Positions 33,763 to 48,496 are shown, counted from the stretch's first letter. The stretch is DNA of 64,000 nt from Paratinospora sagittata (GCA_035771175.1 CM069596.1:14071001-14135000); one strand, 5' to 3'. Notes: generated by a model not told the origin, from the sequence alone. Made by a program: numbers and translations.

Positions 33763-36700
33763 GTGAGTTGTTTTGCTTTTATAGATCATATGGTTGTAAT
33801 GAAGCAGTTATTTTTTGAGTCTTTATTATTTATGTAATGTGTTTGTCATTTTTTAGAGGCGTTATGATTGCACCGACGACTGTTGCATCCCAATACATAG
33901 CACCAGCTTGGAGAGGTGCAGTTATTCTTGCATTCGTATGGTTTCTCCATAGATGGAAGACAAATGTATTTACGCAAGCTTTGGCTGTTCAGAATATAGT
34001 GGGACTTGATCGAGACAAGTTGCTTGCTTTGGATAAACTCTCATCTGTGGGTTTATTTGTATTGGGTTTGATGGCTTTAGCTGAGGCTTGTGGTGTGGCT
34101 GTGCAGTCTATCTTGACCGTTGGTGGCATAGGAGGTGCGTTTAACTCCTTTGATTGCTTATCCTAGTTTCTAGATGTCTACTTGGTCACGAAGGAAGTTG
34201 CAAATGAAACTTAGATGATTACTATATGTCATTGTTTTTAAGTAGGTGGTAACATATTCATTCATTAAGATTTATGATCTGTTTACATCTGTTTTGGTCC
34301 ATCCATTTTAAGTAGTGCCTCTGATTTGTCTTATTTATCCATTTGAATTAATTGCAATTAAATATTAATCAACATGTTGATATATGTCAACACTGAAGAC
34401 AACCAACATGTTGGCTAACTAGAAATTTGAAATTTTATCTTTGAACATCCCGTATTTCTTTAATCCAAGGACCTCATAGAGCCTTAAATGATAACATGTT
34501 AGGTTGTAAACTTTAGTATAAACATTTTTCTCCATAATGGAAACAGGTTTTAAGTAATGGTTCTGCACATCCAATTTATTTTTTGCTAAGTATATTTACA
34601 TATGTGTGTGTGTGTTCACGTGTGCGTAGAAAATCTGGAGCTTGGGTGTCTCATATTCTTAGAAGAAGGATATGGATACTGATTCATTCTCTCATACGAC
34701 AATGGACATGTGATCCAGATAGGCCTATGGAAATTTGGGAAATATTCACATAAATTATAATTTATTCATTATTGGCCATAAGCCTACTTACTTCGCTTAC
34801 ATGTGGTTAATCTTCATTCTCTTGTCCCAGGGAATGAGTATATAATGCCTTTTGTAAGAAGGTTCATAGAACGTTTTGCTTCATTAAATCCATAATTCTC
34901 TCATGCTAGAGTTTACCCTGCTCATGACTTTCTTTGCATGATATAATTTAATTTAATCTATTCAAGATGAGTAGCGATGAATGGAATTTGGGATCAAGAA
35001 TAACCATAAGAAATATTGGTTCTCCCCCAACTCATGTTAAATATCTTCTTTCATTGGTTCTCCCCCAACTCATGTTAAATATCTTCTTTCATTGGTTCTC
35101 CCCCAACTCATTTCATCAGTCACAAATACTATAAAAAAAATATTGGTTCTCCCCCAACTCATTTTTTTTTATAGTATCTTCTTTCATTACGACCATAAAT
35201 ATTTGTGACTGATGAAATTGTTGAACTTACTATAAAAAAAATGTTGGACTATGATATTGATACTTAAAAGAGAAATTTATTTGTAATTGATTTATTTTCA
35301 CATTTAATCATTGAATATTTGAATCCATGGGGCATTCAGTGGTGTTTGTGTGTTTCTAGATTGATTTCTTTTATTTCATTTCTGCTTGGCTCAATAAGAA
35401 TACCTTTGCATTTTTTATTGTAGCTATATAGGTATGTGACATCCTATGATGAAAATATGTTTAGCTCATCGGAATTGGAAACTAGTGTATTAGCGTTGAA
35501 TGATGATCTAGTTGTAGAATATAGCGCCAACCAATATTAGAGGCTATGTACATCTATTCCATTAGTACCAAGGATGTTTTTGAGGGTTTTTTGGTTTTCA
35601 AATAATCTACTTCTCCAAAGTAACTAATTCCTCAGCCATAGTTAAAAACTCATCAAACTAAATAACTTCTCTACCTCTTGATTCCACAAAAATCTTTAAA
35701 AATAGGATTTGATCTCAGCCTGCCTTCAAATGGCTTCGTTAAACATGTATGAAAAATAGTTGTTTCTCAAAATGGCACACTAGGAACTAGTTCTGGTGCC
35801 CTCCATTGAAAAAGGTAAGACTTGGAATGAAAGGTGGAATTGGTATTTTTTCCTGATTGTTGGATCACAATAGAACAATGCTTCTTGGTGGAATATATAT
35901 ACATGTTGACCATTTTCAAGGGAAGCCCTTATGTTAGTCATCTCTCATGTTTTGTAATCCTTTATATTATGTAATATGCAGTTTTTTCACATTCCTAATG
36001 ATCAATTGTACACCTTTAGTTAGATTGGTGACCACTTTTTTTTTTTTTTCTTGTTATTCTGGCTTCAAATGCATTTGAAGCATTTCTAATCTTTGTTGCA
36101 GGAGTAGCTACTGCTTTTGCTGCTAGGGACATCCTCGGAAATGTGCTCAGTGGATTGTCCATGCAGTTTTCAAAGCCATTTTCCTTGGGAGACACCATAA
36201 AAGTATATTAAACAAGTCTATTGGTCAAAACTAATAACCTTGGGATTCTCTGCATTCTTTTATATTGCAATTTTTCTGTTCAATGTTTCCAATTGGGCTT
36301 GCAAGATACTGATAGGAACCAAGTTTTCAAGAAACAAGAAAATGAATGGAATGGAAGAATGAATTAACAGAAAGAAAGAAAGAAAGAAAGAGTGTAAGAA
36401 TTCTTGAATTTGGTAGTGTCTGAGAGACTACCACTCTCCAATGTAACACAAGAATCAATTTTCACATGCCTTTCTCATGTACAGAGGTCTCTTTTATACA
36501 ATTCCATATCCCTTGTAATACACCCACATTTGCATGTACCAATTTTACAATACAGTCCCTTCTTACAAAAACAGTTACAAATCACACAACATCCTTAACA
36601 GCAGTCACAACCATATTCGCAGTTCTATGCTTCACGAGCTGCAACATCTCCCTTTTTATTCCGTCTTGAATAAACCTGTTGAATTGGAGGTTTATCAGAT

Positions 36701-39700
36701 ACTTTCATGAGTCTAATTAGAGGCACTTAAATGTCTTTCCGGCTATTTGTCCTTTTAGCTAGACTGCTGCACAGATGAAAAACCTTTTGAACTATTAAGT
36801 CTGTTATTTCCATTATGAACTTGGAACTTATAAGCTGGGTCTTGCTTGTCCATTTTCCCAAGTATCTTATAGGGATGGAATGACATCCCATTTAGCTTTT
36901 TTTTATTTGTGAGACAACTTATTTGCAACAGTTTTCTTTTATCATTTAGTTGTTAGTACCTTATCTATGATTCTGCATATTCTTGTATTATTTGCAATTC
37001 TTACTTTGTTCACAGCTGAAATATCTGCAATGCTGCATGTAATTGTATTTCTTTCATCATTGCTTCATGTACTACTCCATGGATTAGCATTCTTCAACAT
37101 TTTTTTTTTAAATTAAACAAATGCTTCTTTCTACTGTATGCCTATGAACAGAACCACCAAGGATTTGACTATACATATGGATGCATAATATTTTTAATAC
37201 ATGATACAGCTTGAAGTGTGGAGAACACGTTTCCTATTGCTAATACTTTATTTGAAAGAAAAAAGGCCTTGAGTATGTAACCTTATATTGGCAATGGAGA
37301 CGTGTTGAAAGTTTACTGCACCTGATTCATTGTTATCATGTGCTGTTTTAGTCTATGAAATGTAAAAGCCTGGTGGTTTTGCAGGCTGGATCTATAGAAG
37401 GTCAAGTGGTAGAAATGGGACTTACTACTACTTCATTATTGAATGCTGAGAAATTTCCAGTCATAGTTCCAAATTCGTTATTTTCTAGTCAGGTACGTAT
37501 TTCAAGTCTCTGTCTCTCTCTCTCTCTCCAATCTCACCTATGTGTGCTCACAATTGCACATTATTGATTCTTCCCAAGATGAACTCAAAGAAATAGTATG
37601 AGGTGCAAATAAGAGGCACAAAGTTAGGCTGGCTTCTATTTTGATTATAATCATTTAGGTTGTTCTTCTTGAAAGGGAGGTGAGTTGTCTAAGATTTGTT
37701 CAATTGTAAATAGATCTTCTCCGAATAGAATTCTATGTACGAGAAACATGATGAAAAATTAAGGTTTTAACTTGAATATTCTCCTTTCTTCTTTATTTAA
37801 TGTATATTCTCTATTTTCCTATTAAAGCAAACTTATATATATGTATAAATGTATGAATCAATTGCTTGTCCTAGTGAAATGCATGACACCAATATGCGAC
37901 AACCAATAAATCACTGGTAAATCTATATTTAGTGGTCTGTTTGGTTGTTACGTAAATAGAGCTGATTAAAGTAGTACTCTATGTCTGTTTCTAAACTCCC
38001 TCTAATCAAAATTATTATTGTTGTCGTCATCGTTATCACCATCATTATCATCATTGTCTCTTTTATGCCATTTTTGTACCATGAGCTATTTAGGGATATA
38101 AGATAGGATAGCATCTGTGTAAGTTGGGGGAGTAATTGGTAGTGGCAAAGGTGGTGGAAAACCAATGGTTGTTGGCTGTAATGGGGATAAAACTGCGGAT
38201 CATTGCCTTTTTCTTGTCTTTATATTCTACATATTCCCACTTAACCCTCCTACCTTGGTTTTACCAAGGCCAACTCTTTCCGAAAGGGTGATTTTGATCA
38301 TTGCCCCTTTCGTGGAACGTAGACTGCTATTCCAGGATAAAATCTTTGGAATGCTATTTCTTTTTCCTTTTGTTTTTCTTGTTTCCTTTCTCCCTTCTCC
38401 CATTGCCATTCTTGACCTCCCACTTATTGAGAGTTGAGACTAGACTTTAGATTTAGCACTTGCATAGGATTATTGATCCAGTGTTTTACACGCTGAGTGC
38501 TAATTAGACACTACAATGATGTGTAAATTCCATTCCCTTTTAGACTTATTCTTACTATGCAATTGTTAATATTGGATTTCAATTAATCTATAGAGTAATC
38601 ATACTTATACAAATCGATAAATATAATGGAATTAGCTAATCATCACACAACAATGTTGCACTATGTCATTTAACATCTACTTATAGCACTTGTAATCCCT
38701 TATTATATCACCCAAAAACACCCAATAACAAATATCAATAGCAATGGAATATATATACCTAGTTAGTCTAATAATAAAGTTAGTGACATGTCATTGATAC
38801 TATTTAAAACATAAATTCTTTTTTCTATGAATCTTCAATTCATAGGATCATTCTTCAAATTTTCTTAGAATTTTGTATTTCAACAATTGGACAAAATAAA
38901 AAAAATCATCATTAGTTAAATAAATGTTAAAACCTATTCTTTGTTGAAGGATCATTATACTTTTATCTTCATTGAAAATTATTAATACAATTCACATGAA
39001 ATATGTTGCAACTATAATTTGGAAATGTGTCAACATGCAATGAAAGTTCGCTCAATTTTAGATTTGAAATTAAAATGATAGAAATGATGTAGATAAGAGT
39101 AGAATTCTAAACACTAGATCTTTTAACTAGATTCACAATTTTACTCGCTCCACTAGTAGGAGCTTATATAAACCTTAATTTCTCATTATAAAGGAGTAGT
39201 AATGTCCAAGTACTCCCAGTTCATTCAACTATTGAACTAAAGGATTCACCAACGACCCTCCGACGACAAATATTTGTTGCCCAACAATTTGCGGACATGA
39301 TTTTAATTAATATGAAGTGTTTTTGTTCACTGTATGAAAATTTAACATTCATTATAGAATTTAGTTAGATATATACAATTCTGTATATGAAATTATGAAC
39401 TGTCCAGGGACTTGTAAATAATTAATTAACTATCTAGGGACCTATAAATAAATATATTTTTTATCGCCTAGGTTGCGTCTAGGCTACGCCTTGCCTAGAC
39501 AGGGAAAATCGCCTAGACATCGCCTTGGCGCCTTGAAAACATTGGTTAATTTATTTGTCTCGTCTTTCCTCCCTATAATAAATTTAGTCCATGTGCCATC
39601 ATGCATGTGATGGGGAGTGTTAACATCTATATATATTCTCTTGATATACATAAGTTGGCCTCCGCTTATTAGCTATAGCTTTTAGGTCAAATGGTTTCTA

Positions 39701-42700
39701 ACACCTTTTAAAGGATTTGTCTAGGTATACATGAATGCGGTAGTCATTTTGAAAAATTCAATGGTAATTGAAAATATGAAAGTATATTGAATTGAAAAGA
39801 TCTTTAAATCTTCTTCAAGAATCATGCAATTTCGAGTTGTAGATTGAAAGTTTTTATTGTTTTACTAAAACATGTTGAATCTGTTGTACCAATTTTCAGT
39901 TGATTGAAAAAAAAATGCTTGGTTGACTAAAATTATTTTCAATTAGCTGTTTGAGCTATGTTTGCTGCATGAATTGTGCTAGAATGGACATCTGAGTTTT
40001 GCGAGTTCTCTAGTCTCTTGAAATGCTAAAACTCAACTTTTTTTTTCCCTAAATTCTTTACTCAATTTCCATTCAAAAACCTCATTTCTTTTAATCAAAC
40101 ACCTTTTAAATTAGACCTTCAAAGCATTTACCAAATCATGGAAACACTTTTTTCTTATAAGTTCACATGTAGTATAAAGGTTAAAATAACACAAGTAAAT
40201 GTAAATAATAGTGTTCTTCTTATCAAACCCCTCACCTTAAACCCAAGTTTGATCCAAAGTTGAAACGTTTGTTGGACTCTGAGTTTTTTGCAAGAATTTT
40301 AAAGTTGAAACATTAAAGGTGGTGCCTTGACTCTTTTAGGTAGAAAACAATGAGCTTTTTGAAGCTGAATTCACTAAACTATGACAACTAGTTATAGTGT
40401 ATTTCACACCTTATAAGACCTGTTAACATACCAAGGAGATCTCTCTTTATTGTTCACACTTTCTCGTAGATGCTCAAGAGGTCGCCTAACACCTCTATGT
40501 ATAGTTTTATTTTTTTTTTATTTTTTTTTTACAAGAAACATACTTTGTATATAATAAAAAAGGTAAAGTCCAAAGGGATGAGATGCCCCAGTGGAATTAC
40601 GGTGTTTCAAGGATGGCACTCTAGTTCAACATCTAATCCCCAAAACTATACCCAAGAAACAACTTGCACGAACTGGCCTAATTAGCAAAACCAAAAAGTG
40701 CCTGCTCCTAAAGCCTATTACTACTAGTATTACAATCATTAAAGATCCTGTTGTTCCTTTCAGCCCAAATACACCACATATTTGCAAAATATATACTTGC
40801 CCAGCACAAATTAAGATTTTTGCTCATCGGACCACTAGGAAAGGTAAAGAAAGTGTTAGAATTCGGGGGGAGCAACAACTGGCATTTCCTACACCAACAG
40901 TTCCATAACTCATTCACTCGTTCACAATCCTCAAATACATGCTCAACTGTCTCCTCATCCTTCCTGCAAAGGCAACACCATGATGAAGATAACATAGTAT
41001 TAGGAAAACTTCCTTTGTAAGGCATTGGCACAATTTAATCTCCTATGAGCAACTAGCCAACCCAAAATTATGACTTTGGAGGGAACAAGAGCACTCCAAA
41101 CGAACTTGGCCGGAGGAAAGGGAGGGATGTTGATAGAGGAGGACAAGGATTTAAAGAAGGATTTTGATGAAAAATGGCCAGGCGAGTCCCCAATCCAGCA
41201 AATTCTGTCCTCATTATTCTGAAGGTGACAAGAAGCAAGACATTGGAGAAGGGAAGGTACCTCTTCAAGAGAACTGTTGGGGAGATTCCTCATCAGATGA
41301 AGGTTCCAATTCTGCACAGGACTAGCGTGGGATTGAGGAGGAATAGCAAAAGAAGAAATGGGGGCATTGTGCAGGCTGGAGAGAGCATAGAGGTTAGGAA
41401 ACAGATCCTTGAAGGACTCGTTACAACACTAGATGTCTTCCAAGAATCTGATATTGTTCCCATTTCCAACCTTTTGCCTAGTGAAGGAAGAGAAAAGGGG
41501 GTAGATAGAATGAATAAACTTCCAGGGACATTTATAGGTGACTTTGTGGCAGATACTAGCATCCCCAACATTCACTTGCAAACCATGTTTGCTCCTGATA
41601 ATACGTGCCCATAGTGCATCCTTCTCTCTCGTGAAGCGCCACAACCACTTCCCAACCAAAGCCTTATTCCTCATTAATAGATCACCAATACCCAAACCAC
41701 CATGCTTCAAGTCGATCTTGACCCTTTCCCATTTAACCAAATGAGAACCAAACTTTTTGTCTTCATTCTTCCCCAAGACATTCTTCATCTTTTTCTTAAT
41801 GGAGTAGGCAACTGCTTTTGACATTCGAAATATAGACATAAAATATGTTGGAATAGCTTCCAACACAGATTTCAGCAAAGTAACTCTTCCTCCTCTTGAG
41901 AGGAAACTTCTCTTCCATCCCTCCACTCTTCTTCCAACTGTTTGGATAACAAGGTTCCAGAAATACATTTTTAGGGGATTTTCTCCAACCCAAATATTTC
42001 AAGGGCCAATAACTGACTGAGACGCCAATCCTTTCAGCCATGGCATTTATCTCGTCCTTTGAAATATTGATCCCAGCCAACTAGAGGTGTAACGGGTTGG
42101 GTTGGGTTGGGTTCGAACCAAAACTCAACTCAACCCAAACAGGTTCGGGTTGGGAAAAATGAAACCCAACACGAACCAAACTAACTCCTTAACCCAATCG
42201 GGTTGGGATGACTTGAATTTTTTTTATTTTATTTTTTTAATAAGATGGCTTGAACTTTAGAAGAAAAAATTATAAAAAAAAAATTGCAATTTGAGTTTGA
42301 GACTTTGGCGATTACGTTGGTTTCGTGATTTGGTGGCTTTAGGGGATAAGGGGTTTAAGGGTTAATATTAGGTTCGGTTTGGGTTGGGTTGGGTTCAAAG
42401 GGTGTCAACTTGTGACCTAATCCAAATCGTTTGGGTTGAGATTTTTGAACTCAATCCAACCCAAACACCTAGACCAACCCAATCCAACCCATCGGGTTGT
42501 GTTCAGTTCGGTTGGGTTGGCCGGGTCGGTCGGGTTGACTTACACCCCTACAACCAACTGACACTTAGAAAAGTTTACTCTAAGTCCTGAAATGAAACAA
42601 AAGCTATTAATAATCTCCATTGGATTCTTCAGACTGCTTCCATAATTCTTCACAAAGAATAAACAATCATCAGCATATTGAATGTGGGAAACATGGATGC

Positions 42701-45700
42701 ACTCCTTCCCCACGGTGACCCTCTATGTATAGTTTAGTGTGGGAGGAGTTTGTGTAGTGTGGAAGGAGTTTGAGTTAAACTCAAACTCTACTCCTACAAC
42801 TATTGGGAGAGGATAAATAAAGGGAGAGATGCACTTCCTCTCCTTACCAAATGGGTTAAGGAGAGTTCTTTTGGCTCCCTACCAACACTTATCCAACAAT
42901 CTCCGCCGAGTTTGTAGTGTGGCACATGCAACATCAACATGTATGACCTTATGGGTTAGACATGGACGCATACTAATGTAGAGTGTCAAAATCGGTCTGA
43001 ATGCCCTTTCCTTAAGGTTTCCTTTCATTATATAGAAGAGAATGTACATCAAAGTTGCCATATTTGCCGGCGTACAAAATAAGTATCATCCCTATTTACA
43101 GCCTAATTATCTGCTATTTACAATCTTGCTTTAACAGAAAACATCCCTAAATTATCGCAAATCAAATATTCTCTGATCCTAAAATATTGCAAATCAAATA
43201 TTCTCTGATCCTAAATTATCTCCGTAACATCCCCCCTCAAATTGATGCTGGTAGATCAAAAAGCATAAATTTGTCAATCAAGAACTGATGTCGATGCCGA
43301 GAAAGAGCTTTAGTAAAGATGTCGGCAGTCTGATGTTTGGTAAAAATGTGAGGAAGAGTAATCACATGTTTGTCAAAGGCTTCTCGTATGGAATGGCAAT
43401 CGACTTCTATATGTTTTGTACGCTCATGGAAAACCGGATTAGCAGCGATCTGAATAGCACTTGTATTATCAGCATGAAGAGGAGTGGAATGTAGCTGAGG
43501 AAAGCCAAGTTCTCCTAATAACCCACGAAGCCATGTGATCTCAGAGCAAGCGGAAGACATAGCACGATACTCAGACTCAGTGGAGGACTTGGAAACTCTG
43601 TCTTGCTTCTTACTCTTCCAAGAAATGAGTGCATTGCTGAAGAACATGCACCATCCAGTTACAGAATGACGAGTATCTGCACACCCAGCCCAATCAACTC
43701 ACTATATCCCACCAACTGTAAGGAAGAATCCTTAGGAAAGAATAACCCACGTGAAGAGGTGCCCTTCAGATATCGAATAATACGACGGGCAGCAGCTAGA
43801 TGAAGATGTCGAGGGGCCTGCATAAATTGACTGACCTGCTGCACAACAAAAGAAATGTCAGGGCGAGTAATCGTCAAATAATTCAAACTCCCAACGAGCT
43901 GCCGATACAAGGATGGATCTGAAAGAAGCTCGCCTTCCTCACGAAATTGAGATTAACCTCCAAGGGGGTAAGAACAGAGTTACCCGATTGGAGACCAGCC
44001 AAGGAAATCACTTCTTGTGTGTATTTGTGTTGATGTAACAATGTACCAGACGGAGTAATCTGGACCTCAAGACCAAGAAAGTATTGCAAAGGACCAAGAT
44101 CTTTCATATGAAAAGAGGTCTTGAGATGCTGTTGCAACCGCTGAAGTAATTCAGTATCAGAGCCAGTAATCACAATGTCATCGACATATACCAGAAGCAA
44201 CACAATTCCTGCAGAAGTCTTGCGAAGAAAAAGAGAGGAATCAAACTGACTCCGAGCAAACTGAAAGGCAAGCAAAGTAGAGTAGAATTTATCAAAGCAT
44301 GCGCGCGGAGCCTGTTTCAGTCGGTACAAGGACCGGCGTAGCCGACAAACCTCCGAGGAAGGTGTAGTAAACATGACGGGAAGTGGAGACATATAGATTT
44401 CTTCCTTTAGGTCTCCATGTAGAAAAGCATTCTTCACATCCATCTGCCTGAGAGACCACCCCTGTGAAGCAGCAAGTGCTAAAATAGTTCGAACGATAGT
44501 CATCTTGGCAACGGGGGCAAATGTTTCAGCATAATCAATGCCATACTCTTGACGATTCCCAAGAGCCACAAGACGAGCCTTATATCTGTCGAGTGAGCCA
44601 TCAGATCGAAACTTAACTAAATACACCCATTTACAGCCAATCGGTTTGACACCAGAAGGACAAGTCATAATATCCCAAGTGGGATTCTCTTGAAGAGCCT
44701 GGATCTCTTCTTGCATGGCCTGCTGCCAACATGCTTGGGAAGCTGCCTGGGCATAAGAGTGAGGAACAAAAATAGTATCGAGAGTGGCAGTGAGTGAGGT
44801 ATGAGGAAAACCATACCTATTAGGTGCATGTGTAACCCGAGTGGAGCGTCGAGGTATAGGAACCGCAGAATCAGGTATCAGATTAGTGTCTGGAAGGAGC
44901 GTTGGAGAAGGTGGAAGACGTCGTTGATACACCAGACCTGGTTTAAACCGCTCAATAGAAGAAGACACATCATGAAAAGCTGGAAGAAGAGCAATAGAGG
45001 GATCGGAAATATCCTGAGATTGAAAGAAATATTGATTTTCGAAGAAAATCACATTTCGGGAGATTCGAAATTTATTTGCATGAGCATCATAACAAATAAA
45101 TCCTTTTTGAGTAGAGTTATATCCCATAAAGGCACACGTGACAGACTGGGCAGCAAGCTTGTGACGATCAACAGGGGGAAAATGAACAAAACAAACACAC
45201 CCAAAAGTATGAAGGGATTGATACTCAGGAGAAATGCCAAACAAACGAAAATAGGGAGAATCATAATTTAGAGTGGTAGTAGGCAAGCGATAGATCAAAT
45301 AGACAGCAATAGATAAAGCTTCTTCCCAGAATTTAGTCGGTACAGACGAATCAATCAACAAAGTACGAACGACATCTAAGAGATGACGATTCCTACGTTC
45401 GGCGACTCCATTCTGTTGAGGGGTATAAGGACAAGAACGCTGAGAGATGATCCAGGAGCAAGATGGAACTTGCAGAAACAGAAAAGAAATTATTTTCTCG
45501 TCACACACGAAGGATTGAGACCACAAAGATGAATAGCAGAGTAGGGGCTCTGATACCATGTCAAAATTGGTCTGAATGCCCTTTCCTTAGGGTTTCCTTT
45601 CATTATATAGAAGAGAATGTACATCAAAGTTGCCATATTTGCCGGCGTACAAAATAAGTATCATCCCTATTTACAGCCTAATTATCTGCTATTTACAATC

Positions 45701-48445
45701 TTGCTTTAACAGAAAGCATCCCTAAATTATCGCAAATCAAATATTCTTTGATCCTAAATTATCTCCGTAACATAGAGTTCAATTCAGTAACCAAAAATCA
45801 TATAGAGAAATATGGCATAATACCACCGGGAGCCGTGAACTTAGGGAGAGGTAGAAAACTAAGTTTATCAAACTAAAATGACACATCTCATCTTCATGAA
45901 CTCAACTTTGCCTAAAACATATTTGAACACATTGATTCAACGTTTTCTATACCTTCACAAGTAAAACATTAAAAACAATCCTTACCTTTGTACCACCATG
46001 GCACCACAAGCTTCATTTAAATGATATTTTTTCGAAAAACAAATAAACTTTATGCCTTTGAAATGTCAATTCAATTAAGGATAAAATCTCATACGCCATG
46101 ATAAAAGTTTATGTTTTCATGTGCAGTCAAAAGAATGTGTTGCCAAATTTTCTTCCTCCAACCCCCAAATTGCTTGATATTGACTCAATTACTTTCCCAG
46201 ACTCCCAGAATGTATCTTTCGATCGAGTTACTCATAGCCATAGATGACATCCTAGAGTATTAAATCTAAGTCTCAATCTCACAACATAGTTGTGAGTTTC
46301 TCAGGATAATTTGCACATTTTAGATTCTCATAGAATAAAGAGTGCAAGGATCAACTTTGTTATGTAAGAATAGGTTGTATACTAGTACATGTTTTATGAA
46401 ATATATATTATAATAGAGCTCAAGGATCGAAAATTTGATTTCGACTTGACTTCGGTCACTTGAAAATTGGAATTAATTCGGAGAAGTTTAATTCGACATG
46501 GAGAATTTTTGTAAAAATTCGCTAAATTAGAGAAGTTCAGAGATTTTTGTATAGATGCTTATATATAAGCTATAAACTAATATAAATAAGCACTATTAAT
46601 ACATAAAAATACCAATAAGTGACCTAACAAAATCAATCTTGTTAAGTGGGTTGATAAATTTGAAATTGTGGCTTTTGGTCTTAATTCCTTTTTTTTGTTT
46701 TGATATTTAATTTTTTGGTGGCTTGCTTCTCAACTATATACTTTGCTAGTTTGAATTCCATCATGCTTAATTTATTAGTTTATTATTTATATGTATTTTT
46801 TTTTAATCTTGTTTTATAAGAGTTAACTAAAAGAATATGACTTTGGGAACTCTTTTAATTTATTTTAAAGTTTTTATCTTATTTCAACTTTATTTATTTA
46901 ATTTTGCTTCTTTTCTTCTTTTTTTGGTAAAGGATATCCCATAAACTACATAATTTGTTAGCTTGTTAAATTATTTTTTTAAATTTATATTGCTATGTTG
47001 GTTAATGAAATTGAAAATAATACATAATTATTGGTATTTTTTTGTTTTCTATTGATGAAATAATATTTTTTTACTCCTCTGTCGAATTTCATCGAATTTT
47101 GTTGAATTTTATCGAATTTTTTGTTAAATTTTTACATTTTTTATTTTACATCCACTTCGCACTTCGTTGGTAAAAAAAAGGAAAATAATTCGTGGAAGTT
47201 CGCCGAATTTTTGAACTATGATAGAGCTCAATAAAGAGTTTTTCAACCACATTATACAGATCTTAGTTTAGTTGATTTTTATGCACTTGACTCAAGTTCA
47301 GTAATCAACATGTGCCTAATGAAGATCTTGCGCCACTTTTATAAGCAATTAAATAAATATGGTTCATCTTGAACTCTATCTTGACTATATTTAGGGCAAA
47401 AATCAAAACTAGATATGCTCATATTCTTTGCGCCATCAACTAGTGTAGGTTGCATAACTTCATCTCTCGTCCTACTCAGAAACCATGCACCAAGGCAATC
47501 ATTGTGTGAGAAAAATCTTTTACCGAATAGTTTCTTGCAACCAATTGTGTACATACTACAAAAACTGAAAGACCAGGATAATCTATTATTGGATAAGTGG
47601 GTGAAAGGGAGTTCCCTCTCTTGTTTGAATTAGAAGAGGGAACTTCCTCTTCTCTCTTCCCTTCTGTTTATCTTCTCCCAATAAGTGTGATACTAGAGTT
47701 TGAGAAATGAATTCAAAATCACCCCACACTACACTATATATAGAGGTGCTAGGTACCATCTTGAACATCAAAGAGAAAGTGTGAACATTGAAAAGTAGAA
47801 AGAGTCTTCTTTGTGTGTTAAAGGGCCTTACGGTGTGCAATACACCATAACTTGGAGTTTGATAAATTAGACTTCGAAAAGCTTGTTGTTTTTCACCTAA
47901 GAGCTTTGAGGTATTTTGCTTTTGCTATTAGTGGTATCAAAGCCAATGGTTTAGCTAGGACATGACACACTTGTTGAAATGGAGCTAGTGTGGGGTCATT
48001 AAAGCCCAATTACTCCTAGTTTGTCAAGGGGGAGCTAGTATGGGCTCATTGGAGCCCAACTACTCATGATAATGAATGGCCCTTTGATTTCGGTCAAAAG
48101 GTAGAGATTGGTGGATGTGTATAGACTAAAACAATATACGATAAAAAATAAAAGATTTAGTCACATAAGATATAAGTGTGAATTTTCAGCCCTCTTGGAG
48201 AAAACCCAACACCTGGGCTTAGAAATGGGTCTAGAGGTGATCAAGTAGGAATAATATTGGTTTTGGTTGAAATCTAAGCCCACCAACAAAAGACATATTT
48301 AATAATAGTTAGAGAGATATCTTATAACTAACAAAATAATTTCAATCATTTTTTTGAATTTCAAACTTGGAAAAAATTCTAGAAACTGATCCTCTATGAA
48401 ATCTAGTGGTTCTAGCAACAAACTTGTTTTCTCCTCAACTCATCC

Positions 48446-48496
<51 letters not shown>

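Larger units (their letters stand above)
40493..42735 (-). mobile_element. 5'-truncated LINE with 15-bp target duplication
   Basis: CTCTATGTATAGTTT occurs at both edges (40493-40507 and 42721-42735). The body is 40508-42720 with its A-tail shown as T-runs at 40508-40531. On the minus strand it carries the end of the reverse transcriptase, a linker and the zinc-binding domain. The 5' part, before the YADD word, is missing, as usual for LINEs. A hAT-type MITE is inserted at 42082-42550. Confidence 0.9.
40305..42898 (-). mobile_element. 3' LTR of a minus-strand copia-type element, split by a LINE
   Basis: LTR = 42898-42721 plus 40492-about 40305 on the minus strand, beginning TGTTGGATAAGTG right after GGCGGAGAT (a typical copia PPT context). 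It aligns in content with the + strand LTR at 47585-47928: TTGGATAAGTG, TTATCCTCTCCCAATA against TTATCTTCTCCCAATA, CACACTACAC, GAAAGTGTGAACA. The region 42899-42978 would be the end of its pol. The left end near 40305 is approximate. Confidence 0.6.
42984..45772 (-). mobile_element. internally deleted Ty1/copia element, minus strand, TSD TAGAG
   Basis: LTRs at 45559-45772 (5') and 42984-43229 (3') are flanked by TAGAG (42979-42983, 45773-45777). The PBS complement GCTCTGATACCA (45547-45558) touches the 5' LTR, and a G-run (TTTGAGGGGGGA on the minus strand) touches the 3' LTR. Inside, leader joins directly to the last part of integrase; gag, protease and most of integrase are missing. LTRs differ by about four transitions in 214 bp plus a 32-bp duplication in the 3' LTR, so insertion is fairly recent. 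Confidence 0.93.

Noticed and set aside
39468..39545. A complete DNA transposon with GCCTAG words
   Set aside because: Only one end-like cluster was found, with no inverted partner or flanking duplication.
44801..45271. Plus-strand frame of 156 codons
   Set aside because: Antisense shadow of the copia pol region; basic low-complexity composition and no domain.
43883..45559. Long minus-strand open frame (558 codons) as a possible host gene
   Set aside because: It is a copia integrase-reverse transcriptase remnant inside two LTRs with a TAGAG duplication; its first about 30 codons are fused leader.
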